Part shown: piece by piece, positions 8,041-17,324 of the stretch
Numbering within the stretch: the first letter of the stretch is position 1
Layout of the letters: the number at the start of each line of letters is the position of its first letter
Assembly (NCBI RefSeq): GCF_009649745.1
Contig: NZ_WJNG01000003.1
Location: 148,877 to 212,876 of the forward strand
Origin: Aquibacillus halophilus
GTDB taxonomy: Bacteria > Bacillota > Bacilli > Bacillales > Amphibacillaceae
Length of the DNA: 64,000 nt
Direction of reading: 5' to 3'
Program-made: the position numbers and the translations under genes
The notes under the pieces: generated by a model
The model's input: only the letters and a program-made list of their open reading frames with translations
What the model was told of the DNA's origin: nothing
Database searches by the model: none

Positions 8041-9089
8041 TATATTTAGACCCCCTATAAAACATTATATTCTTTATATTGTCCAATAGTTACCTGTCAT
8101 ATGTAGGATAATATCTTATAAAAAACTATATCCCATTAAATGATTCTTAAATGATTCTTTCAAGAAACTTAAATTGATTTAATAATGTTATCACAGAATA
8201 AAGAACGAATTTTTAGTGAATGTGAAGGATTACACCTCTTGTTCCACTCAAAGAAAGGTTCCTTTCGTTTCTCCAAGTCAAACTACCCAGTTAATAGTTG
8301 TATTTCTTATTTGACCAGCTCCAAAACCACTTCAGAAGTTAAATAGATTGAAACCTAATTACTCTTCCTAATCAGTAAAGATAGTGTTGGAACCAATTCG
8401 TAACTGATCCATTTCTAACGTTTTATTGGTTTACATAAACTTAGGTTGGCTGAAAAAAATAGGCAACTTGCCCAACTTCAGGTAAAGAAAGTATGACTAG
8501 CTTTTCTTTCTAAGGAAATTAAAGTCAAAATATGCAAAATTAGGGAAACATGTGTTTTAGGTGAAATAGTAGCAGAGATGTCATGAAATTTAACCAAAGG
8601 GTTTTATACAACTTATGTTAAATGACGGACTTTTTAATAGATTAAGTTGGCGTAGGAAAAAAATTGTAATGTGAAATCGATAATCCCATCTTCATGAGTC
8701 AACCATCTAGAATAACCATTTTATGTATGTAGTATTCTTCTATCTATTAAACAAAACCTAAGGTGACTTTGCAAATTCTTTGATTTTTTTAAAAAAACGA
8801 ATTCACAAGGTGTAAATATTGTCTTGCTTCATATTTCTTAAACTAATTCAAATTTTTTGATGTAATTTTTGCGTTCGCAAATAATTTTATTTTTCTGTAT
8901 CATACTATGATTTAATTAGATTTAAATGAATTTAATTTATTCAGCATACTATTTATCCTTATATAATATGTGAAGAATAATACTTGAAGTTATAAATCAT
9001 TTTTCACCATAGGATAGTTGTTTGTTTTCTTAGTTTTTTTATTATCCCCTTTGTCAACATCAATACTATTTGTTTAGGAGTATCCTTAT
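8041..9089. other. Gene-free region upstream of the germinant receptor operon
   Basis: I see no convincing gene in this 1-kb stretch. A degenerate piece of the cargo repeat (ACACCTCTTGTTCCACTCAAA) lies near 8231-8251. Much of the rest is AT-rich. Confidence 0.5.
8878..8907 (+). promoter_or_regulatory. Candidate sigma-G-type promoter for the germinant receptor operon
   Basis: CATACTA (8901-8907), a perfect sigma-G -10, follows CAAATA (8878-8883) with a 17-bp spacer. A second CATACTA occurs at 8945-8951 without a clear -35. Germinant receptor operons in Bacillus are made in the forespore under sigma-G, so the match fits the downstream genes. Confidence 0.45.
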
Positions 9090-10742
9090 ATGAAAAAGTT
9101 AACGGATTGGGTAAATGAGACTAAAAAAAAACGAGAAAACATGAAAGAAAAGAATAAGGATCCTAAAGAACAGAATGAACAATTTAATAGCGCTCATTCT
9201 ATTTCACAATCATTAACGGATAACTTAAATACTATCAGTAAAGATTTAGGTGGAAGTGCTGATGTAATAATTCGAGAATTTGAGCTGGGTGAAACAGATC
9301 AACGGAAAATCGGGGTTATGTACACAGATGGTCTTGCTGATTCTACTACTGTACAAGAATTTGTATTAAAAACCTTGATGATTGACATAAGAAGTGCTCA
9401 CTTAGAAAATATAGATTTTGAAGCAACTACTTTGGAATTACTAGAGAAGCATTCACTTTCAGGTGGACAATTGAAAAAGGTTTACAATTTAAAAAATGTA
9501 AAACAACACATTTTATCTGGTGATACTGTTTTATTGTTTGATGGAGAAACGGTAGGACTTTCTGTTGCTACAAAAGGCTGGAAGCAACGGGGAGTCGAAG
9601 AACCTTCATCACAAACAGTTGTTAGAGGTCCAAAAGAAGGGTTTACTGAGTCACTCCGAACAAACACAGCCCTTATACGAAGGAAAATTAAAAGTGATAA
9701 CCTTTGGATTGAACAGATGCTAATCGGAAAAGAGACCCAAACAGATGTAGCTATTCTTTATATGAAGGGTATTGCAAATGACAAAATTATCAAAGAAGTA
9801 AAAAAAAGACTCAAAAAAATTGACATCGATGGTGTATTAGAAAGTGCAATGATTGAAGAACTTATTCAAGATGAAACATTCACTTTATTTCCTACTCTCT
9901 ATAACACTGAGCGACCAGATGTTGCAGCTTCGGGCCTATTAGAAGGGAGAATTGTCATCATTGTAGATGGAACCCCTTTTGTTTTGCTTGCCCCTGCAGT
10001 GTTTGTACAGTTCATGCAGTCGAGTGAGGATTATTATCAGCGTTCTGACATAGCTAGTGCTATACGTTTATTACGTTATGTTGCTTTTATGCTAGCATTA
10101 CTAGTCCCTTCTGCTTATATTGCTGTTACGACTTTTCATCAAGAAATGTTACCTACAACTTTACTTGTTAGTCTGGCATCACAAAGAGAAGGGGTTCCTT
10201 TTCCTGCTTTTGTGGAAGCAATTCTTATGGAAGTAACCTTTGAGATTCTACGTGAGGCTGGACTCAGAATGCCTAGAGCTGTAGGTTCTGCTATATCTAT
10301 TGTGGGGGCACTTGTGTTAGGACAAGCTGCAGTTGAGGCTGGTATTATTTCAAATGTCATGGTGATCGTTGTTGCATTGACTGCAATAAGCAGTTTTGTT
10401 ATACCATCATACAACTTAGGAATGGCTGTTAGATTACTAAGGTTTTTGTTTATGTTATTAGCTGCAGCATTTGGAATGTATGGAATTATTTTGGGAATAA
10501 TCATTTTAGTTAGCCACTTAACGAGTTTGCGCTCATTTGGAGTTCCATACTTATCACCAATAGCTCCTTCTAACAAAGAAGGTCAGAGGGATTCACTTAT
10601 TCGACTACCAATATGGGCTTTAATTTCTAGACCTAGACTCATTTCTCAGAAGAATATGATACGTGATGAAACACCTGCTCCTGAACCTAATGATTCAACA
10701 AAGGAGCCGGAAAAGTCACCAAGTGGAGAGTCGTCTAAATGA
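9090..10742 (+). CDS. Germinant receptor A subunit (GerA/GerKA family)
   Basis: The A subunit of a spore inner-membrane germinant receptor, which senses nutrients and triggers germination. The 550-aa protein has a charged N-terminal tail, a soluble domain (about 50-310) with the family segments VIIREFELGETDQRKIGVMYTD, VLLFDGETVG and DVAILYMKGIAND, then a membrane domain (about 315-500) starting YYQRSDIASAIRLLRY and including LLVSLASQREGVPFPAFVEA. The tail is Pro/Ser/Glu-rich. TAGGAG precedes the ATG. The stop overlaps the next start (ATGA), so it is the first gene of a coupled operon. Confidence 0.93.
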   Translation: MKKLTDWVNETKKKRENMKEKNKDPKEQNEQFNSAHSISQSLTDNLNTISKDLGGSADVIIREFELGETDQRKIGVMYTDGLADSTTVQEFVLKTLMIDIRSAHLENIDFEATTLELLEKHSLSGGQLKKVYNLKNVKQHILSGDTVLLFDGETVGLSVATKGWKQRGVEEPSSQTVVRGPKEGFTESLRTNTALIRRKIKSDNLWIEQMLIGKETQTDVAILYMKGIANDKIIKEVKKRLKKIDIDGVLESAMIEELIQDETFTLFPTLYNTERPDVAASGLLEGRIVIIVDGTPFVLLAPAVFVQFMQSSEDYYQRSDIASAIRLLRYVAFMLALLVPSAYIAVTTFHQEMLPTTLLVSLASQREGVPFPAFVEAILMEVTFEILREAGLRMPRAVGSAISIVGALVLGQAAVEAGIISNVMVIVVALTAISSFVIPSYNLGMAVRLLRFLFMLLAAAFGMYGIILGIIILVSHLTSLRSFGVPYLSPIAPSNKEGQRDSLIRLPIWALISRPRLISQKNMIRDETPAPEPNDSTKEPEKSPSGESSK

Positions 10743-11929
10743 AAAAAATTTTAAAGATAATTATAATATTTTCATTACTAATCATGTCAGGGTGTTGGGA
10801 CAGAAAAGAATTAAATGAATTAGCCATCCTAACAGGACTTGCGATAGATAAAGAAGATGATGAATATAAAGTAACTGCACAAGTGTTAAATCCAGGGGAG
10901 ATTGCCGGAAAAGCTCAATCTACAAGAGTTGCCGTTTCAACATATGAAGCAACTGGAAAAAGTGTGTTTGAAGCCTTGCGAGCCCTCACAATAACAAGTC
11001 CCAGGAAATTGTACTTATCCCATCTTAAGTTAGTTGTTTTAGGAGAGGAATTAGCGACACAAGGGATCGGACAATCACTTGATTTTTTGTCTAGAGATCA
11101 CGAACTACGTACGGATTTTTTTATTCTAATTTCTAAAGAAAACGATGCTTCGAGTATTTTGAAAATCCTAACACCGATTGATAAAATCCCTACAAGTAAA
11201 ATTTTTGATTCAATAGAATCATCTGAGGAAAACTGGGCTCCGACAAAAGGTGTTCATTTGCATGATTTGATCGCAAAGTTATCCTCAGAGAGTGATAATC
11301 CTGTCTTAACAGGGGTATATGTAGAAGGTGATATTGATTTTGGCGGTAGCGTAGAAAATGTTGAAAGGATTAATTCTCCGTCGGTCATTAGTTTAGATTA
11401 TTTAGGGATATTTAAGGAAGATAAACTAGTGGGCTGGTTAAACAAGAATGAAAGTAAAGCATTTAATTATATCATGGACAATGTAAAAAATACGGTTGGA
11501 GTTGAAAAATGCGAGGGAGGGAATGTCACTCTAGAAATTTATGAAACCAATACGGAAGTAAAGGTAGTAGAGGATAATGGCTTGCCTAAGATAACCGTTA
11601 AAGTGGAGTCCGATGTATCCATCGGAGAAGTGCGTTGTAAAGAAAACATACTAGGTGAAGAGAAACTCAAAGAACTGGCAGAAAAATTGGACAAACAAAC
11701 AAGAGAAGTATTAAATGAAGGACTTATTACAGCGAAAGAGTTACAAACAGATATCTTTGGTTTTGGTGAACAGATTCGCAAACAAAACCCTAAACTTTGG
11801 AATAAGGTTAAGGAAAACTGGAATGAAGAAGGATTCGTTCATTTAGATGTGCAAATTGAATCCCATTACAATATTCGAAGAACAGGGACAATTAAGGAAT
11901 CATTTCAATGGAAAGCTAGTGGTGATTAA
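10739..11929 (+). CDS. Germinant receptor C subunit, Ger(x)C lipoprotein
   Basis: The C subunit is a lipoprotein on the outer face of the spore inner membrane and partners the A and B subunits. The 396-aa protein begins with a lipoprotein signal (IIIFSLLIMSGC, Cys19) followed by the family signature WDRKELNELAILTGLAIDK. Domain 1 includes ALTITSPRKLYLSHLKLVVLG, and the C-terminal domain ends in HLDVQIESHYNIRRTGTI. Its ATG overlaps the A-subunit stop, indicating translational coupling. Confidence 0.93.
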   Translation: MKKILKIIIIFSLLIMSGCWDRKELNELAILTGLAIDKEDDEYKVTAQVLNPGEIAGKAQSTRVAVSTYEATGKSVFEALRALTITSPRKLYLSHLKLVVLGEELATQGIGQSLDFLSRDHELRTDFFILISKENDASSILKILTPIDKIPTSKIFDSIESSEENWAPTKGVHLHDLIAKLSSESDNPVLTGVYVEGDIDFGGSVENVERINSPSVISLDYLGIFKEDKLVGWLNKNESKAFNYIMDNVKNTVGVEKCEGGNVTLEIYETNTEVKVVEDNGLPKITVKVESDVSIGEVRCKENILGEEKLKELAEKLDKQTREVLNEGLITAKELQTDIFGFGEQIRKQNPKLWNKVKENWNEEGFVHLDVQIESHYNIRRTGTIKESFQWKASGD

Positions 11930-11931
11930 CT

Positions 11932-12174
11932 TTGAAGACAATGGGTGTTTTACTCGTAGCAACATTAATTTCAATTTATGAAATTCCAAAAATGAAAAAA
12001 CAAAATATGAAAAGAGACTTTATTCTTTTTTCTTGTGTACTTTTCCTTGCATCTACAATAGCAACTTTGCATGTGAATGGTGTAACCATCTCTAACCCTA
12101 TTAGTGGATTAAGAGCTATTTTTTCACCAATAGGTTTAGGTATCGAGAATTTCTTTATGGAAAAGGGGCAATAA
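11932..12174 (+). CDS. Small membrane protein of the germinant receptor operon
   Basis: An 80-aa protein between the C and B subunit genes, starting with TTG two bases after the C-subunit stop and ending one base before the B-subunit ATG. It has two hydrophobic segments, about 3-17 and 29-50, with basic residues between (KMKKQNMKRD). Some Bacillus receptor operons carry a small two-helix D subunit that modulates receptor activity; size, topology and position suggest this role, but I do not recognise the sequence itself. Confidence 0.7.
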   Translation: MKTMGVLLVATLISIYEIPKMKKQNMKRDFILFSCVLFLASTIATLHVNGVTISNPISGLRAIFSPIGLGIENFFMEKGQ

Positions 12175-12175
12175 A

Positions 12176-13279
12176 ATGATCGGCTCATCTAAGGAAAAGA
12201 TTAGCCAAAAGCAACTTACCAGTATGATTATTTTGTTTACGATTGGCAGTGCAATTTTGTTTATCCCTTCTTTCTTAGCAAATGTAGCTAAACAGGATGC
12301 ATGGATCTCTGCGATTGTTGCAACAGTTTTAGGCTTATTTACGGTTCTTTTCTACTCTAAGCTTTACAAGTTGTATCCTAAAAAAAGTTACTTTGAATGT
12401 GCTACCTTTATTCTGGGAAAATGGATTGGTGGTGCTGTTATTTTAATCACTTATATCTACTTTTTTATACTAAGCTCACTAATTCTTTGGGATTTAGGAG
12501 AATTTTTAAAAACTCAGGTTTTGGTTCAAACACCAATACAAGTTATACTCATTCTATTTATGTTGACTGTTATTTATACGGTAAGGCTTGGAATAGAGAA
12601 CGTTGGACGAACATCTGAGGTCTTTTTACCATGGGTATTAGGTTTATTTCTTCTTATGTGTGTATTTTTAATATGGTCATTAGAAAAAGGGAATTTGCTC
12701 CCCTATTTAGAAAAAGGTGTAATGCCAGTGTTACATGGTAGTTATTATCTGTTATCATTCCCATATTTGGAATTAATCATATTTCTTATGATTACACCCT
12801 ACGTTAATAAAGAAACGAAAGTACAGAAATCATTTTTACAAGGTACTCTTGTAGCGGGGGGGTTATTGATTACCACAACGTTTCTTTGTATTCTCGTATT
12901 GGGTGCAGATGTTACGGCTAGAAATACGTTTCCTGTATATGTATTGGGTAAAATGGTAAGTGTAGGAGAATTTTTAGAAAGACTGGAAATAATCATAGCC
13001 ATCATATGGTTTTTAAGTATTTACTTTAAATTAGCAATTGTATTCTATGTCTTAGTAGCTAGCTTAAGTGATTTTGTAAAAGCAAAAGATTATAGACCTA
13101 TTACATTACCTTTAGGTATGTTGTTAGTTGTAATGTCACCCATTATGTTCACGAGCACAATGCAAGTTGCTAGTTTTGATAAAGAAGTGTTCTTTCCTTT
13201 AACATATATTGTGGGATTTTTCCTACCTCTAATTGTTTATATTGCTGGAAAGATAAAACATAAAAAGAGAGGTATATAG
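12176..13279 (+). CDS. Germinant receptor B subunit (GerB/GerKB family)
   Basis: An integral membrane protein of the APC/amino-acid-permease fold that contributes to nutrient recognition and probably ion flux. The 367 aa contain about ten hydrophobic helices, starting KISQKQLTSMIILFTIGSAI and with the family segment IYTVRLGIENVGRTSEVFLP in the middle. AAAAGGGG lies upstream of ATG 12176. It is the last gene of the A-C-small-B operon. All four genes look intact, unlike much of the neighbouring cargo. Confidence 0.92.
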   Translation: MIGSSKEKISQKQLTSMIILFTIGSAILFIPSFLANVAKQDAWISAIVATVLGLFTVLFYSKLYKLYPKKSYFECATFILGKWIGGAVILITYIYFFILSSLILWDLGEFLKTQVLVQTPIQVILILFMLTVIYTVRLGIENVGRTSEVFLPWVLGLFLLMCVFLIWSLEKGNLLPYLEKGVMPVLHGSYYLLSFPYLELIIFLMITPYVNKETKVQKSFLQGTLVAGGLLITTTFLCILVLGADVTARNTFPVYVLGKMVSVGEFLERLEIIIAIIWFLSIYFKLAIVFYVLVASLSDFVKAKDYRPITLPLGMLLVVMSPIMFTSTMQVASFDKEVFFPLTYIVGFFLPLIVYIAGKIKHKKRGI

Positions 13280-13707
13280 AGTTGAAAAGTGTCTTCTCAT
13301 TGAATCAGAAACAGTTTCGTTTACCGGCTCAACTTAAATTGTTGGTGCCTATTAAGTGAGGAGCTAGGAACAATTGTCATTTGACATGGAGCCACTACGA
13401 ACATGATGTATTTACGAAGAAGCCAACTTTTTTAAATACTGACTATCTTAAAATACTAAGAATTGCGTTTTAAGTGCTTTATAGCTTAGAAAAGCAGGAA
13501 GATTTATTAGAGAACTTTAACTTTGCAATGAAGAATAGGAGTGTCGGGGTCTCCTTATTTTAAATTACCATCAATACTCCTGCGTGCTCATGATTTCTAT
13601 GTATAATATGGAACGCAACGCAGGGTGATTCGTTAAAAACAAGTCTTTAGCCAATTTTCTTATTGTAACTTTAGTGAAAGAAGATATGTTAAATAAGTTG
13701 TTCTTTG
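13280..13707. other. Gene-free region after the germinant receptor operon
   Basis: Short broken frames only, for example around 13409-13555; no family recognised. Probably decayed cargo. Confidence 0.4.
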
Positions 13708-13754
13708 GTGCGCAGTACCATGATACTGTGCATTCAAACGACATCTATTTGTAG
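13708..13754. repeat. Cargo intergenic repeat, first half
   Basis: GCGCAGTACCATGATACTGTGC is a hairpin, followed by ATTCAAACGACATCTATTTG, the same linker as at 6168 and 16818. Confidence 0.7.
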
Positions 13755-13942
13755 TAACTTTATTATGGTAGGTGAAAGAGAAGGTATTATTGGTTTTCCG
13801 CATTCGAATTTAGAAAAAAAGGAATAAGTGAAATGAATGAGGAGATTGGGTTGAACTGTAAAACTAAATTTCAAGGAATGTAGTATAAGGTAAGGAAAAA
13901 AGAGATTAAGGGATCAATAAAATAGTGTTTTAGATAAATAAA

Positions 13943-13971
13943 TTGTCTCTTTATGATTATATTGCTATAAT
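13943..13971 (+). promoter_or_regulatory. Predicted promoter of the second GAF-GGDEF gene
   Basis: TTGTCT (13943-13948), 17-bp spacer, TATAAT (13966-13971). It implies a 5' leader of about 165 nt. Confidence 0.6.
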
Positions 13972-13980
13972 ATTAGAATA

Positions 13981-14056
13981 GGTAGAAACGCCTATCAAGA
14001 GGTAGGTACACAGAACTATGGGTCAATGGTACATGGCATGGCATCAGAGCCACTAC
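13981..14056 (+). promoter_or_regulatory. Structured leader resembling a divergent class I cyclic di-GMP aptamer
   Basis: GTAG (13982-13985) can pair with CTAC near 14053, and CCTATC-AAGA-GGTAGG (13991-14006) forms a hairpin. The order GAAAC, hairpin, ACACAGAAC, TATGGGTC, CATCAGAGCCACTAC loosely parallels GGCAAAC, hairpin, ACGCAAAGC, ATAGGGTC, GATCGCCTGGCTACC in the riboswitch at 60016. Several consensus positions differ, so this may be a variant, a decayed copy or chance. Confidence 0.3.
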
Positions 14057-14143
14057 AGAAAATGAATGTGGATTAGTAAATTCCATCACTCACTTTAGGC
14101 GGCTTTCAATTGTTAGAGACTTACTTAATGGAGGTCAAATTAC

Positions 14144-15097
14144 ATGGAATTTTCAATGGGACAAAGTTATCAAAGATTAAATGAGGCTTCTCAAAGTATG
14201 CTTGAATTAGTTAGTGAGTATATAGGCACAAATACCTTTTGTGTAACTCAAACAACGGATGAACAACATTCTATTCTCACGCATGTATTCAATCGGAACA
14301 CAGTTTTATTTGATGCAGGAGACACTTTATTTCTCGAAGATGCTTATTGAAATATTATCCTTCAAAGTGGGCGTGACCCACTTATTATAAATGATACAAG
14401 TAGTCACCCAATAACATGTAACATGATGCCAACACTAAGCGTCGGGATTAAGAGCTTTTTAGGCGTACCGATAGTTTTAAGTAATGGGACTATATTTGGA
14501 AATTTATGTTCTATGGATACCGAACCATATACATTTACAGAAAAGGAAACAAAATTCTTAAAAACAATGGCTGTCTTTTTAGCACATTCGATTGAATTAG
14601 ATATTCTGGCACATCAAGACTCATTAACAGGATTAAATAATAGGTATTTCCTTCAAAATTATATTGATACTCTACCAATGGAATCTAAAGTTGCCATTAT
14701 TTTTATAGATTTAGATGGTTTTAAGTTAGTTAATGATAGTTATGGACACAAGGAAGGGGACGCTATTTTGTTTCAGGTTGCAGAACGGATAAGAGAGTGT
14801 GTAAGAGCAAAAGATATACTCTGCCGTTATGCAGGAGATGAATTCATAATAATGTTACAAGAAGACGTTAATGAAGCATATACTCGTACTCTTTCAGATT
14901 TGATTATTAGTCAATTTAGAAGACCTTTTATTATAAATGGTGATGAACTAGGGTTATCCGTAAGTATAGGTATTAGTATTGGAGAAAATAAAGACAGGAA
15001 TATCGAAAAGTTAGTAGCAGAAGCTGACCTGGCTATGTACTATTCAAAAAATAATGGGAAAGATCGCTACTCTTATTTTTATGAACTGGGAGAGTAG
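14144..15097 (+). CDS. GAF-GGDEF diguanylate cyclase with in-frame UGA at codon 69
   Basis: Read through one TGA (14348-14350), this is a 317-codon protein with a GAF sensor (about 1-150) and a GGDEF domain (about 155-317). GGDEF features are DSLTGLNNRYFLQNYI, IIFIDLDGFKLVNDSYGHKE, the inhibitory-site RAKD five residues before the active-site AGDEF, and SVSIGISIGENKDRN. The UGA is in LFLEDAY-UGA-NIILQSG, aligning exactly with the UGA of the gene at 5137. The rest is intact. GGAGG upstream supports ATG 14144; translation could restart at ATG 14423 if UGA is a true stop. A structured leader precedes it. Confidence 0.75.
14348..14383 (+). other. UGA plus SECIS-like hairpin in the second GAF-GGDEF gene
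   Basis: After the TGA (14348-14350), 21 nt lead to the loop CGTGA (14372-14376), closed by a perfect 7-bp stem AAGTGGG (14365-14371) with CCCACTT (14377-14383). Compared with the hairpin at 5314, loop length, loop start and pairing are conserved while stem bases change in a paired manner (T-A to G-C next to the loop). Confidence 0.5.
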
Positions 15098-15637
15098 ATA
15101 GATTTCTCCCTAGTATTCTTCTTTTCAATGTGCACGACAGGTTTACACCGTTGGAAAAAAGTATTCGATGGTTGATTTCATCTTTTGTTTTCTTTTTATG
15201 ACAATCACGAATGGCACACCGAACAGGCACATACTAAAAGTGTCTAAGTCTACTAGAACCTCCTTTAGTGATACTGTTCTTGTTGGCAGTAAACTTACTA
15301 GATTCAAAGACACTCAACGAATGCTACAAGCTTTTTAGGTTCTTTAAATCCTTTCACACAATCTAAATATTTCTTGTTTTTAATCGAGTATTCACTTGCA
15401 CTCAAAATATCCTCGGAAAAGGGGAACTATGAATGCGTAAAGTGATACCACCACAATATAAATCACCAAAAACCCCTCTTTATTTCATCGAAATTAAAGA
15501 TATTTGGATTGTTGTTTAGACACGTTTTTTTGCCTATGGTCTTTTTAATTCCAGGTGTATTTATTTGTTTTTTTAATTTATTAAGTTATTTTAATAACCA
15601 ACATATAATCATAGTGAGAATTAACAAATAAAAGTTT
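15098..15637. other. Gene-free region with possible minus-strand remnant
   Basis: A short minus-strand frame around 15295-15420 encodes SASEYSIKNKKYLDCVKGFK and then EPKKLVAFVECL, which looks like a real protein tail, but it lacks a usable start. Otherwise I see no gene. Confidence 0.35.
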
Positions 15638-15740
15638 ATTGCACAGTACAACGATACTGGAAACTAAATAATATTCGTTAAAGCCGATCCCTCTTTTAGG
15701 GTGCTTGTTTCGCCCTATTTGACCAATACTAACGCAGAGC
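15638..15740. repeat. Cargo intergenic repeat, divergent copy
   Basis: TTGCACAGTACAACGATACT starts the unit, and TTTTAGGGTGCTTGTTTCGC then CCAATACTAACGCAGAGC ends it. The linker is altered. Confidence 0.6.
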
Positions 15741-15915
15741 AATAGTTTAATTTTTGGGTGAGTGTGTGAACTGATGTAATTAAATTAACTGGTAGAGTAA
15801 AAATGCCTCTCTTTAAAGAGTAAACGGGGTAGTATTGTTTATTTAATTGTTATTTTCTGAATACTTAGATATAATGAGTGTGTATCTATGACCATTTTTT
15901 TGGAGGTGCTTTTAT

Positions 15916-16725
15916 ATGACTGATATTTTAGTTGAATCAACCCCCAGTGAAATGATAGAAGCTAATCAAAGAAATTTATTAAACTTTTTCCTTATGACTA
16001 GTAAGAGTAGTAAAGGTATTTATTATTTTGACCAAAATGGTATAGAAGGATTAAACAGTTTCATCCCTGTCTCTATTCTTAATAGGATAATAAAGACAAA
16101 TACAACAGCTAAAAATTTAGAAGATAAGTTTGATTATATTAAAAAGATGTATCATGATAAAAATATACCAATGTATTGGGAAATTTGGTCAAATAGTTTG
16201 CCTAGTAATATTAGAGAAATATTGCAGGAATATGGCTTTAAATATGATAGTGAATTTCCTGCAATGGTATTAGAACATACTCAGATACCAGAAAATAAAT
16301 CAATTTCATTAAATATAAAAAAAGTAGATAATGAAGATGAGGCTATCATATTAGCAGATTTATTTTCAGAAATTTACGGAGTACCTGAGCCTGCACGGGA
16401 TGGTTTCTTAAATACAGTGCTTAGTACGGGCTTTGATATAAACTCGAAATTGGTAAATTATATTGGTTATGAAGATGAAAAGCCAGTATGTATTTCTTCC
16501 GTTTACTATGATTCTGGTGTAGTTGGAATCTATAATGTAGGTACAATTGAAGGCTATAATAGGAAAGGATATGGGACGGAGATTACGTTATTTCCCTTAA
16601 TGGAAGCAAAGGAAAACGGATATAAGTACATGATGTTACAATCCTCAGAACAAGGATTAAAAGTGTATCACAGAATGGGCTTTAAAGTATTAAGCAGAGT
16701 TGAAACGTTTAAGCTTGAACCTTAA
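15916..16725 (+). CDS. GNAT-family N-acetyltransferase
   Basis: A 269-aa protein with a degenerate N-terminal half and a C-terminal GNAT domain. The acetyl-CoA region is visible as VGTIEGYNRKGYGTEITLFP (about 213-232), followed by MMLQSSEQGLKVYHRMGFKV, the usual helix-strand end of the fold. Two-domain GNAT proteins of this size are common in bacilli; the substrate is unknown. TTGGAGG lies upstream of ATG 15916. It is flanked by cargo repeats on both sides. Confidence 0.8.
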   Translation: MTDILVESTPSEMIEANQRNLLNFFLMTSKSSKGIYYFDQNGIEGLNSFIPVSILNRIIKTNTTAKNLEDKFDYIKKMYHDKNIPMYWEIWSNSLPSNIREILQEYGFKYDSEFPAMVLEHTQIPENKSISLNIKKVDNEDEAIILADLFSEIYGVPEPARDGFLNTVLSTGFDINSKLVNYIGYEDEKPVCISSVYYDSGVVGIYNVGTIEGYNRKGYGTEITLFPLMEAKENGYKYMMLQSSEQGLKVYHRMGFKVLSRVETFKLEP

Positions 16726-16817
16726 AATTCTATTGTCTCAAGATAGAGTGAGTGTTTAATTGGAATAATTACGTTAGGTTCTTATTCAACTAGCGGGAAT
16801 TTATGTTTAAAAATAAC

Positions 16818-16925
16818 AACTGATAACTATTGCACAGTACAAAACTACTGTGCATTCAAACGACATCTATTTGGACCAACTTTGTGAAACAATGTACTTA
16901 AAGTAGCGGGTGCTCATGTTGAATA
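16818..16925. repeat. Cargo intergenic repeat
   Basis: Hairpin TTGCACAGTACAAAACTACT then GTGCATTCAAACGACATCTA, followed by ACTTTGTGAAACAATGTAC and TTAAAGTAGCGGGTGCTCAT. Confidence 0.7.
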
Positions 16926-16971
16926 AAAAAATGGATCAGAGAAGACTGCTCACCTTTAGGGGGAGTAACAA

Positions 16972-17295
16972 ATGAATGATGATATGCTTCATAACGAATT
17001 AAAAATATTAGAAAGTAAATTACTTCCCAAGGATTGTAATTTTTCTGATGAGCAAAGAGAAGTAATATATTCAAATGCATGCGCTAATGTAGTAGCAGGT
17101 CCAGGTAGTGGGAAAACTACAGTTCTAATAGCTAAGATTGCATTGACTTTAAGTCAGATGAAAAGCCAAGTTAATGCTTCGGAGAAAGGAATTTGTATAA
17201 TCACTCATACCAACGTTGCTGTTGATAAATAAAAGAACAACTAAATGCTAAAGGAATTGAAAATGTTGATTCTCCTCACTTCACTTTCTTATTGT
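16972..17295 (+). pseudogene. UvrD-like helicase, N-terminal fragment with frameshift
   Basis: The 86-aa frame from ATG 16972 (GGGGGAG upstream) begins a superfamily I helicase: FSDEQREVIYSNA, Walker A GPGSGKTTVLIAKI, and IITHTNVAVD. One missing base near 17227 causes a stop; shifting frame restores IKEQLNAKGIENVDSPHFTF to about 17295. The remaining several hundred residues are absent, replaced by the convergent LuxR gene. Such helicases occur in several defence systems, so this may be a wrecked defence gene. Confidence 0.75.
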
Positions 17296-17324
17296 TTTAT
17301 ATATAGTAAAGGACATAGTAAAAT

